NCBI RefSeq assembly: GCF_029688865.1
Contig: NZ_JARUKV010000021.1
Coordinates: forward strand, 24,817-88,816
Source of the DNA: Natronococcus sp. A-GB7
GTDB lineage: Archaea; Halobacteriota; Halobacteria; Halobacteriales; Natrialbaceae
Direction: 5' to 3'
Length of the DNA stretch: 64,000 nt
Under the pieces are notes generated by a model. It was not told the DNA's origin. It saw only the letters and a program-made list of their open reading frames with translations, and did no database searches. The translations under genes and the position numbers were made by a program. This document shows positions 46,089 to 53,991 of the stretch, piece by piece; positions within the stretch are counted from its first letter, which is position 1; each line of letters starts with the position of its first letter.

Positions 46089-47579
46089 ATGAATCTGCGT
46101 TCACCGTCTCCGCGACGCGCAACGCTCGGGATCATCGTCGGAGCTGCCTGGATTGCCGGGTTGTTCGTCGCTGCACCGCTGGTCGGAGGCTTCGGCATCG
46201 TCCCGATCGCCGAATGGATTATCATCCGGTCACCCGGGTGGCTATCGACTACGGCGATCGAACTGCTCGGGTTCTACGCTCAGCCGGCGCTCGTCATCGG
46301 ACTCATCGCTGCGATTCTCGTCGCGGCCGCAATCGCGGCTGTGCTCTGGCCAGCGAACGCGGGCCGCTTCACTCCGGTCGTTCTCGCCGTTGGGACGGTC
46401 GCGACCGCGTTACTGTTCCTCGCGACTGGAGCTGGCATCTCGGTCGGGTTCCTCGGCGGGCTCGTGATCGCAGTCGCTTCCCCGTACGTCGCGGCTCGGA
46501 TTCTGACGGCGTCTCCCACGGTGACGACCCGTCGGAGATTCCTCCGGCGAGTTGGCGGCGTCGCAGTCGCCGGAGCGGTCGCTACCGTTGGACTCCGAAC
46601 ACTGTTCGGTCGGTTCACTGCTGACGGCGATGATCGAGCCGAAGAACCGTTGGATCGACCGGTATCCCGACCCAGCGGTGACCCGGAGTTCGATTTCGAC
46701 GGGATGCCCGCTGCGGTTACTTCTCCCGACGATCACTACACCGTGGATATCAGCGTCAGTAACCCGACCATCGATTCGGAGGCGTGGACACTCGATATCG
46801 ACGGCGAAGTCGCACAGCCGTACTCGCTGACGTACGACGAGTTGCTCGATCACGACGAGAGCGTCGAACAGACGACGACGATGCTCTGTATCTCGAACGA
46901 GGTCGGGGGCGATCTGATCGGGACGGGTCACTGGACGGGCGTCCAACTCATGGATCTTGTCGAGACGGCCGCTCCGACTGACGGTGCGGTCGACGTCGTA
47001 ACACACGCTGCCGACGGGTACAGTGAGGCGATTCCGCTCGAGCTCGTCGACCGCGAGGATATCCTGATCGCGTACGGAATGGGCGACCGAACGTTACCGA
47101 CCGACCACGGGTTTCCGGTACGGTTGCTCGTCCCGGGCCGGTACGGGATGAAGATGACCAAGTGGATCACCCGGATCGAAATCGCCGACGAGGAACACGA
47201 AGCCCACTGGGAGGAACGCGGCTGGGACGAGGAAGCGGTCGTCAACACGATGTCGTACGTTCGCGGCGCGGAGCGTGACGGCGATCGGGTACTGGTGGGC
47301 GGAGTCGCGTTCGGGGGGCTCGAGACGGGAGTCGAGGAACTCGAGGGCGTGGAAGTCAGCGTCGACGGCGGCGACACGTGGAACGAGGCCGAGCTGGAGA
47401 CCCAGTTCGCCGAACACGCGTGGCGGCGGTGGCGATACGCGTTCGAGGCCCCCGACCGGTCGGAGTTCGAGGTCGTCGTCCGTGCGATCGAGCGGGATGG
47501 AACGGTTCAGACCGACGAAGAGACGGACCCCACCCCCGCCGGGGCGACCGGCTGGCATCGGCAGACGCTCCGGATCTAG
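46089..47579 (+). CDS. Membrane-anchored sulfite-oxidase-like molybdoenzyme
   Basis: A 496-residue protein with four N-terminal membrane helices (about 12-35, 60-85, 95-113, 116-138). A Tat-like TTRRRFLRRVGG (147-157) and a further hydrophobic segment follow, then an extracytoplasmic Moco domain with predicted Mo ligand Cys267 (TMLCISNEVGG). The C-terminal Ig-like dimerisation domain (about 395-496) shows VEVSVDGGDTW. It therefore combines a full two-domain sulfite oxidase with a membrane anchor. Such fusions exist in actinobacteria; the physiological substrate here is unknown. Confidence 0.88.
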   Translation: MNLRSPSPRRATLGIIVGAAWIAGLFVAAPLVGGFGIVPIAEWIIIRSPGWLSTTAIELLGFYAQPALVIGLIAAILVAAAIAAVLWPANAGRFTPVVLAVGTVATALLFLATGAGISVGFLGGLVIAVASPYVAARILTASPTVTTRRRFLRRVGGVAVAGAVATVGLRTLFGRFTADGDDRAEEPLDRPVSRPSGDPEFDFDGMPAAVTSPDDHYTVDISVSNPTIDSEAWTLDIDGEVAQPYSLTYDELLDHDESVEQTTTMLCISNEVGGDLIGTGHWTGVQLMDLVETAAPTDGAVDVVTHAADGYSEAIPLELVDREDILIAYGMGDRTLPTDHGFPVRLLVPGRYGMKMTKWITRIEIADEEHEAHWEERGWDEEAVVNTMSYVRGAERDGDRVLVGGVAFGGLETGVEELEGVEVSVDGGDTWNEAELETQFAEHAWRRWRYAFEAPDRSEFEVVVRAIERDGTVQTDEETDPTPAGATGWHRQTLRI

Positions 47580-47602
47580 ACCCGAAATCGCCAACTCCGA
47601 GC

Positions 47603-47932
47603 ATGGAACGGGTCGTGTCGGCCCTGGCTGATCGACGGTCGCACACGGCGGTCCGAGAGGACGGATCCGTCCCGAACGGGCCAACTGCGAGCCGACTTTC
47701 GCAGCAGTCTGTTCGCTCCGAGCGTGCCGATTCGGTACGGCACTCCCTCGAGGGACGACTCACCGACCGACAGCGCGAGGTTCTGCGGATGGCGTACCTG
47801 AGCGGGTACTTCGAATCGCCACGGCGGAGCACCGGCCAGGAGGTGACGGAATCGCTCGGGATCTCCCACCCGACGTTCGCACAGCACCTCCGGGCCGCCC
47901 AGCGGAAGCTCTGTGACTCGCTGTTCGAGTAG
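47603..47932 (+). CDS. Orphan Bat-type HTH (HTH_10) protein
   Basis: A 109-residue protein whose C-terminal half is an HTH_10 domain (LTDRQREVLRMAYLSGYFES, STGQEVTESLGISHPTFAQH). This is the DNA-binding module of bacterio-opsin activator (Bat)-type regulators. The usual GAF/PAS sensor part is absent; only about 55 residues of low-complexity sequence precede it. It follows the molybdoenzyme gene by 23 bp and may regulate it or be a truncated bat relative. Confidence 0.75.
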   Translation: MERVVSALADRRSHTAVREDGSVPNGPTASRLSQQSVRSERADSVRHSLEGRLTDRQREVLRMAYLSGYFESPRRSTGQEVTESLGISHPTFAQHLRAAQRKLCDSLFE

Positions 47933-48032
47933 CGACGCCGACGAACGGGTTCACTATCTAGGTACCGCTTGGCGACACCGTTCAGTGACTAGATCGTATA
48001 CGTTTCCCCGGGGACCCTCATGTGGAGAACGA

Positions 48033-48662
48033 ATGGATTGCGATCGCGATTCGTATTCGAAAGTATGGGGGATCCAGGGGCTTCCGGGGGAGGAAACGAT
48101 ACTCGAGGCGCTGGCGGATCCGATACGGTGGGCGACGATGGCGAGCTTGCTCGAGGGGGAGTCGCCGCGTCCGGTAGCCGACCTCGCAGACGAGGTTGCG
48201 GATCGAGTTGTCGACGGAACGGAAGATCGAACACACTCGAGCGAGCGCGTTCGGGAGGCGCTCGTTCACGTCCACGTTCCGACGCTCGCGGAGGCCGATC
48301 TCGCCAGCTACGATCGCGCGGACGGCCGAGTGGCACCGGGGGAGAACGCCGACCGGATCGTCGAACTCGCCCGGGAGCGGGACGGGTTTCCCGAGGCGCT
48401 GCCCGCGCTCACCGATCCGCGAGGTCGAGCCGCGCTCTCGCTTCTCGCGAGCCGTGACGAACCGCTCTCGCTCGAGGGGCTCGGCCGGCGACTCCGCGAG
48501 GAGCGTGCGGTCGAGATCCCGCTCGAGACGCTGCTGATCGAACTCCACCACCGACACCTGCCGAAGCTCGCAGCCCACTCGCTTGTCGACTACGACGCGG
48601 AGCGCCACACGGTGCTGCCGCTCGAGAAGGCGAACGAACTCCGCTTCGTCGACGACGAGTAG
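48033..48662 (+). CDS. Haloarchaeal tandem winged-helix regulator (DUF7344-like)
   Basis: A 209-residue protein with two copies of a haloarchaeal winged-helix module. The first begins ILEALADPIRWATMASLLEG (about 20-39) and the second begins ALPALTDPRGRAALSLLASR (about 118-137). Each is followed by the paired VHVPTLAEADLASYD / HHRHLPKLAAHSLVDYD segment. I recall this repeat as DUF7344. Its targets are unknown; candidates are the flanking enzymes. ATG 48033 was chosen because the upstream extension is uncharacteristic. Confidence 0.8.
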   Translation: MDCDRDSYSKVWGIQGLPGEETILEALADPIRWATMASLLEGESPRPVADLADEVADRVVDGTEDRTHSSERVREALVHVHVPTLAEADLASYDRADGRVAPGENADRIVELARERDGFPEALPALTDPRGRAALSLLASRDEPLSLEGLGRRLREERAVEIPLETLLIELHHRHLPKLAAHSLVDYDAERHTVLPLEKANELRFVDDE

Positions 48663-48801
48663 CGACCAGTGGCGGGTCGGCGGCCGAGTCTCCGTCGACG
48701 CTCGAGTAGCCCCGAAGACGGATTTTCTTCCCGAACAGGAGGTCGTAGTTTCCGAAACGGTTTTGCGTACGACTAGTGAGTGTCCGGATGGCAGAAAAGT
48801 C

Positions 48802-50616
48802 ATGTCACGAGATGACACACCACGGCGGACGGCGGGACAGGCAGACAAGCAGGCGAGCTCCTCGAGGCTTCGGCGTCGGGCGTTCCTCTCGAGTGCGGGG
48901 GTCGCCGCGGGGGCGCTGGCGTTCGGGATGCCGACGGTCGCGGCCGACGACTACCAGCCGGTTACCGACGTTCCCGGGTTCAGTTGCGATCAACCGCAGT
49001 TCACCTGCGGACGAGAGGTCACAGCTGCCGACGGGATGGTCTCGACGGTCGACCCGATCGCCAGCGCCGTCGCGGCACAGGTACTCCGGGACGGCGGAAA
49101 CGCGATCGACGCGGCCGTCGCGATCCAGTACGTCCTGACCGTGACCCAGCCCCACGGGTCGGGGATCGGTGGCGGCGGGTTCATGGTCGTCTACGACGCC
49201 GACTCGGATACGGTCGAGTGTGTCAACAGCCGGGAACGCGCCTCCCAGACCGCGTCACCGGAGCTGTACCACTACGAGGGCGAGTACGATCAGGACATCG
49301 AGACCGGCGAAGCGATGGGGACGCCGGGGACGGTAAAGGGAATCGAAACTGCCCGCCAGCGCTACGGGACCTGTTCCCGCCAACGGCTGATCGATCCGGC
49401 GATCCGGCTCGCACGCGAGGGGTTCACCGTCGACTGGTTCCTCGCCGAACAGATCGCGGAGAACACCGACAAGTTCAACGACGCGGCCATAGAGACCTAC
49501 AGCGACGACCAGGGCAACCTCTACGAGGAGGGCGACACGATGACCAACCCGGATCTTGCACACACCCTCAAGTGCATCCGGCGCCGGGGCGCTGACGGCT
49601 TCTACGACAGCGCCGTCGCGGAGGACCTGGCGGCGACGATCCGGGAGTACGCCCGCGATCCCGACCAGGTCGTCGACGAGGACGACCTGGCGAAGTACGA
49701 CGTCACGATCGACGACCCGGTCCGCAAGGAGTGGTACGACGTCGAACTCGTCGGCCAGCCGATGCCCAGCTCCGGGCCGACGGTCGTCGCGATGGTCCTG
49801 CGGATGCTCGAGTTCCTCGATATCGAGGAGTACGACATCCGCTCGGCGGAGAAGTACCACCTGATAGCCGAGTCGGTCTACTCCGCCTGGGCCGACCGGA
49901 TGGAGTACATGGGCGACGACGAGTTCGTCGACGTCCCCGTCGACGCACTGCTTGCCGACGACTACCTTCAGTCGCGGGCCGACCCCATCGAGTTCGGGCA
50001 GACGGTCTTCCCCGACGACGACGAGATGGGGCCGGGTCAGCCCGGCGAGACGACCCACTTCTCGGTCATCGACAAGTGGGGGAACGCCGTCTCCTACACG
50101 TCGACGATCGAGCAGTTCATGGGGTCGGGCAAGATGGTTCCCGGCCGCGGGTTCCTGATCAACAACGAGCTCACCGACTTCGACGCCGAACCCGGCGGGC
50201 CGAACGAGCCCGACGCCTGGAAGCGTCCGCTGAGCAGCATGAGTCCGATGATCGTGATGCGCGACGGGAAACCGGAGTTTACGGCCGGATCGCCCGGGGG
50301 GTGGGCGATCGTCAGCGCGACGTTCCAGTCGATCCTCCACCGCTACACCTACGGGCTGAGCCCACTCGAGTCGATCACTGAGCCAACCATCTACACCCAT
50401 CACTTCGGCGGGATCGAGTGGGACGAGGGCGTGCCACAGGAGGCCCGCGACACGCTCGCGGAGTGGGGTCACGAGGTCGACGACGAGCCGGGCGATATCG
50501 GCAACGTCCAGGTCATCGCCAGCGAGGACGGCCTGCTGACCGGCGCGGCCGATCCGAACCGCGACGGGCAGGCCGTCGGCTTCGACCGCGCTCTCGGAGA
50601 GGGACGGGACGACTGA
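48802..50616 (+). CDS. ggt: Tat-exported gamma-glutamyltransferase
   Basis: A 604-residue Ntn hydrolase that cleaves or transfers gamma-glutamyl groups, for example of gamma-glutamylcysteine, the main haloarchaeal thiol. A Tat signal (RLRRRAFLSSAGVAAGALAFG) directs export. The large subunit shows DGGNAIDAAVAIQYVLTVTQ and GSGIGGGGFMVVYD. The autoprocessing nucleophile is Thr417 in GETTHFSVID. The small subunit keeps PLSSMSPMIV and GSPGGWAIVSAT. Haloarchaeal surface GGT could recycle external thiols or amino acids. Confidence 0.94.
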   Translation: MSRDDTPRRTAGQADKQASSSRLRRRAFLSSAGVAAGALAFGMPTVAADDYQPVTDVPGFSCDQPQFTCGREVTAADGMVSTVDPIASAVAAQVLRDGGNAIDAAVAIQYVLTVTQPHGSGIGGGGFMVVYDADSDTVECVNSRERASQTASPELYHYEGEYDQDIETGEAMGTPGTVKGIETARQRYGTCSRQRLIDPAIRLAREGFTVDWFLAEQIAENTDKFNDAAIETYSDDQGNLYEEGDTMTNPDLAHTLKCIRRRGADGFYDSAVAEDLAATIREYARDPDQVVDEDDLAKYDVTIDDPVRKEWYDVELVGQPMPSSGPTVVAMVLRMLEFLDIEEYDIRSAEKYHLIAESVYSAWADRMEYMGDDEFVDVPVDALLADDYLQSRADPIEFGQTVFPDDDEMGPGQPGETTHFSVIDKWGNAVSYTSTIEQFMGSGKMVPGRGFLINNELTDFDAEPGGPNEPDAWKRPLSSMSPMIVMRDGKPEFTAGSPGGWAIVSATFQSILHRYTYGLSPLESITEPTIYTHHFGGIEWDEGVPQEARDTLAEWGHEVDDEPGDIGNVQVIASEDGLLTGAADPNRDGQAVGFDRALGEGRDD

Positions 50617-50707
50617 CGGCCCGGACGTCCTCGATCGGATAACACCGACCGTGTGGCGACTATCACCTGGCGGAATTCTTTTGTGGAGATACGCCGTCCA
50701 TTCGGAT

Positions 50708-51139
50708 ATGAACGCGAGTGACGGGCGTTCACGAGTGCTCGCCGCTCTGGAGGAGTCCGTCTGCTCCGATACGGATATCGAGTTCGTCGTTGCATTCGGC
50801 TCACAGACGACGGGCGAATCGACTCCCGCATCTGACTTTGATATCGCTCTCAAATTCACAGACGATCTCTCCTCGCACGAACGGTTTCAGAGGCGGTGTT
50901 TCCTCTCCGGAGACCTCCAGCAGGAAGACGCGCCGTTTGTCGACCTTTCCGACATCGAAGAGCTTCCCCTAGATGTGGCCCACGATGCTGTCAACGGCGA
51001 CTTTGTCTGTGGTGACAAGCAGGCATTTCGACAGTTCAAAACGGACATCGAAGCGGCGTTCTCCCGACAGCGGGACGCTCTCCGCCAACAGCAACACGAC
51101 GTAATCGATCGGATCGCGGAGGGCGGACTGCGTGGCTGA
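50708..51139 (+). CDS. mntA: MntA-type nucleotidyltransferase antitoxin
   Basis: A 143-residue minimal nucleotidyltransferase. The exact GSX10DXD catalytic motif is present: Gly31-Ser32, then Asp43 and Asp45 (FGSQTTGESTPASDFDIAL). In characterised MntA-HepT pairs the MNT protein AMPylates a tyrosine of the HEPN toxin and so neutralises it. ATG 50708 was chosen; the upstream extension to 50651 is out of character. It overlaps the toxin gene by 8 bp. GC content drops relative to flanking genes, consistent with horizontal transfer. Confidence 0.9.
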   Translation: MNASDGRSRVLAALEESVCSDTDIEFVVAFGSQTTGESTPASDFDIALKFTDDLSSHERFQRRCFLSGDLQQEDAPFVDLSDIEELPLDVAHDAVNGDFVCGDKQAFRQFKTDIEAAFSRQRDALRQQQHDVIDRIAEGGLRG

Positions 51140-51560
51140 TGAACGGGTCGTCTCGATCAAACCCGAGCAAATCGAGCAGTACCACGGCGAACTGAGGGAG
51201 AAACAGGAAACCTTGTCCCGGAACGATCTCCTCACGGATACGACCGAACAACGCGCAGTCGAGCGGATGTTCGAGAACGCGATTCAGGCGTGTGCCGATC
51301 TCGCTCGACACATCGCCTCGCACGATTTCGATTTCGAGGGCAACACGTCCAAGGGGGCAATCCGCGTTTTCGGAGACGAAGGTGATATCGACGAGCAAAC
51401 GATGAATACGCTCGTCGCTGCCGTTGGATTCAGGAACGTTCTGGCCCACGAGTACGGACGCGTCGATTATTCGGAGGTCTACGAGACACTTCAGAGTGGA
51501 TTGAAGATCTATGACACGTACAGTCAGCAGGTCGCTCAGTGGATCCGAAACAATCCATGA
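51132..51560 (+). CDS. hepT: HepT-type HEPN toxin
   Basis: A 142-residue all-helical HEPN protein. The RX4HXY motif is complete: Arg101, His106, Tyr108 in FRNVLAHEYG. Arg and His form the RNase site and the tyrosine is the residue AMPylated by MntA. The start is GTG 51132, overlapping mntA by 8 bp. This is a complete two-gene toxin-antitoxin module of the MNT/HEPN class with no truncation. It sits between ggt and menB. Confidence 0.9.
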   Translation: MADERVVSIKPEQIEQYHGELREKQETLSRNDLLTDTTEQRAVERMFENAIQACADLARHIASHDFDFEGNTSKGAIRVFGDEGDIDEQTMNTLVAAVGFRNVLAHEYGRVDYSEVYETLQSGLKIYDTYSQQVAQWIRNNP

Positions 51561-51676
51561 GGGAGTCGTAACGAATCGATCGATCGTTTGTTTTCTCTCT
51601 CGAGGACGAATGGACGAACGTTCCTCCTGACCGACGACGCGAACCTATTTGGCGCGACGGCGACCACACTCGAGCG

Positions 51677-52570
51677 ATGGTTTCGGAACTCTTCGACGAG
51701 GAGCGCTGGGAGCCGATCGAGGACGTCGATCGGGACTTTCGCGACATCACGTACCACCGGGCGGTCGACTCGGGAACGGTCCGGATCGCCTTCGACCGAC
51801 CCGAAGTTCGAAACGCCTTCCGACCGGGCACGGTCGACGAGCTGTACGACGCCTTAGAGCACGCCAAACGCCAGACCGACGTCGGCTGCATCCTGCTGAC
51901 GGGGAACGGCCCCTCGCCGAAGGACGGCGGCTGGGCGTTCTGTTCGGGCGGGGACCAGACGATCCGCGGGGAGGACGGCTACCAGTACGAAGGTGACGAG
52001 GAACGAGCCTCCGAGCAGGGACGGCTCCACATCCTCGAGGTCCAGCGGCTCATCCGCCACATCCCGAAGGTCGTGGTCTGTGTCGTCCCGGGCTGGGCGG
52101 TCGGGGGCGGCCACTCGCTGCACGTCGTCTGTGACCTCACCCTCGCCAGCGAGGAGCACGCGAAGTTCCTCCAGACCGACCCCGACGTCGCGAGCTACGA
52201 CGCGGGCTTCGGCTCCGCGTACCTGGCCAAACAGATCGGCCAGAAGAAGGCCCGCGAGGTCTTCTTCCTCGGGAAGACCTACAGCGCCGAGGAGGCCGCG
52301 GAGATGGGGATGGTCAACGAGGTCGTTCCCCACGAGGAACTCGAGGAGACCGCCCTCGAGTGGGGCGAGCGCATCAACTCCAAGAGCCCGACGGCGATGC
52401 GGATGCTCAAGTACGCGTTCAACATGACCGACGACGGGATGGTCGGCCAGCAGGTGTTCGCCGGCGAGGCCACCCGACTCGGGTACATGACCGACGAGGC
52501 CCAGGAGGGCCGTGACGCCTTCGTCGAGGGCCGCGAGCCCGACTTCGACGACTACCCCTGGCACTACTGA
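51677..52570 (+). CDS. menB: 1,4-dihydroxy-2-naphthoyl-CoA synthase
   Basis: A 297-residue crotonase-fold enzyme that cyclises o-succinylbenzoyl-CoA to DHNA-CoA. Diagnostic segments are VRIAFDRPEVRNAFRPGTVD, FCSGGDQ (oxyanion loop), VPGWAVGGGHSLHVVCDLTL and DAGFGSAYLAKQIGQKKARE. The tail contains the MenB Tyr (AFNMTDDGMVGQQ) and the C-terminal REPDFDDYPWHY. It has its own short upstream region and begins 117 bp after the toxin gene. Confidence 0.96.
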   Translation: MVSELFDEERWEPIEDVDRDFRDITYHRAVDSGTVRIAFDRPEVRNAFRPGTVDELYDALEHAKRQTDVGCILLTGNGPSPKDGGWAFCSGGDQTIRGEDGYQYEGDEERASEQGRLHILEVQRLIRHIPKVVVCVVPGWAVGGGHSLHVVCDLTLASEEHAKFLQTDPDVASYDAGFGSAYLAKQIGQKKAREVFFLGKTYSAEEAAEMGMVNEVVPHEELEETALEWGERINSKSPTAMRMLKYAFNMTDDGMVGQQVFAGEATRLGYMTDEAQEGRDAFVEGREPDFDDYPWHY

Positions 52571-52678
52571 CGAAGGATTGCCGCCATCGGCGACGACCGT
52601 CTCCATACCGTCGCCGACGGCGGTCGAAACGGACGGCGTGAGAAACCCATATGGCGCCCACGCCCCGACACTGGAGTA

Positions 52679-53977
52679 GTGTCTCTCCCCGCTCGATCCG
52701 CGCTCTCTCGCCGCGAGTACGTTCGAGCGCTGGTCGCCACCGGCGGAGCGACGGCGCTGAGCGCCTGTCTCGACCTGTCTGACGGCGAGAACGAGGACCC
52801 GGTTCCCGCGGGCGTCGACGACCCGTCGTCGCTGCCCGAGCGCCAGCACGCCTGGGACGAGTCCCTCCCGGCCGACGGGGACGGAAACGTTCGCCCGGCC
52901 GAACACCACGTCCTCGTCGCGCTGTCGCTGAGCGACGGCGTCGCTACCGGAGATGGCGTCGACCCCGACGCCCGGGAGACCGTCGAGAGCGCCCTGCGAA
53001 CGCTCGAGCGGGCCTACGAGCACAGCAACGACGGCTTGCTGTTTACGATCGGCTACGCGCCGGCGTACTTCGATCGGTTCGAAGAGTCGCTGCCGGAGTC
53101 GGTCGACCTCCCCGAGCCGGAACCGCTCCGCGAGGGTGAGACGCCCGCGTTCGACGAGTTCGACGCCCTCCTGCACCTCGCGAGCGATCGTCCCGAGGTC
53201 GTCCTCGAGGCCGAGGAGGGGTTGTTCGGCGAACGGGAGTCGGTCAACGGGGTCGAGCTCGAGGCGGAGCTCTCGGGCGTTTTCGACCGCGAGACCGACA
53301 GCCGTCGGACGGGGTTCGTCGGCGACGGGCTGCCGGCCGAACGGACCGACGTCCCCGGCGTCCCCGAGAGCGTTCCCGAGGACGCGCCCTTCTTCATGGG
53401 GTTTCGCTCGGGGTTCGCCGACGGCCAGGCGAGCGAGGACCGCGTGACGATCGAGTCGGGACCGTTCGCGGGCGGGACGACCCAGCAGGTGTCCTCGATG
53501 GAGATCAACCTGGAACAGTGGTTCGACCAGGAGAACCACTACCAGCGCGTCTCGAAGCTGTTCAGCCCCGAACACGCCGACGAGGAGGCCGTCGGCGAGG
53601 TCGGCGAGGCGCTGGGCGCGACGAACGGACTGACCGACGAGCGAATCGAGGCGACCGAGAGCGACGCGCGGGAGCGCGGCGTCGTCGGCCACGCCCAGAA
53701 GGCTGCGCGGGCTCGAGAGGACGGTGAGCCCCCGCTCCTGCGGCGGGACTTCAACACCGTCGACGGCGACCGACCCGGCCTCCACTTCCTCTCGCTGCAG
53801 CGGGAGATCGCCGACTTCGTCCGGGTCCGCGAGGCGATGAACGGAACCGACCTGGACGTCGCGACGGCGAACAACGGCATCCTACACTACCTCTTCGTCG
53901 ACCGACGGGGGAACTACCTCGTCCCGCCACGATCGCTGCGGGCGCTCCCGACGGCCGATCCGAGCGGCGATAGCTGA
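52679..53977 (+). CDS. Dyp-type-peroxidase-like Tat lipoprotein (DUF7405-like)
   Basis: A 432-residue exported lipoprotein read from GTG 52679. The Tat motif SRREYVRAL and lipobox TALSAC (Cys30) are visible. The body follows the EfeB/Dyp layout: FMGFRSGFADG (238-249), FAGGTTQQVSSMEINLEQW, a probable proximal heme His338 (GVVGHAQKAARA), then PPLLRRDFNTVDGDRPGLHF. The distal catalytic Asp of the family GxxDG motif is Ser here. I recall haloarchaeal DUF7405 for it. It heads a three-gene operon with a P19-like and a cohesin-like gene. Confidence 0.8.
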   Translation: MSLPARSALSRREYVRALVATGGATALSACLDLSDGENEDPVPAGVDDPSSLPERQHAWDESLPADGDGNVRPAEHHVLVALSLSDGVATGDGVDPDARETVESALRTLERAYEHSNDGLLFTIGYAPAYFDRFEESLPESVDLPEPEPLREGETPAFDEFDALLHLASDRPEVVLEAEEGLFGERESVNGVELEAELSGVFDRETDSRRTGFVGDGLPAERTDVPGVPESVPEDAPFFMGFRSGFADGQASEDRVTIESGPFAGGTTQQVSSMEINLEQWFDQENHYQRVSKLFSPEHADEEAVGEVGEALGATNGLTDERIEATESDARERGVVGHAQKAARAREDGEPPLLRRDFNTVDGDRPGLHFLSLQREIADFVRVREAMNGTDLDVATANNGILHYLFVDRRGNYLVPPRSLRALPTADPSGDS

Positions 53978-53991
53978 TCACGGTGCGACAC

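Noticed and set aside
48800..48818. Hairpin gtcat/atgac covering the ggt start codon
   Set aside because: The stem is only 5 bp and could be chance; too weak to claim regulation.
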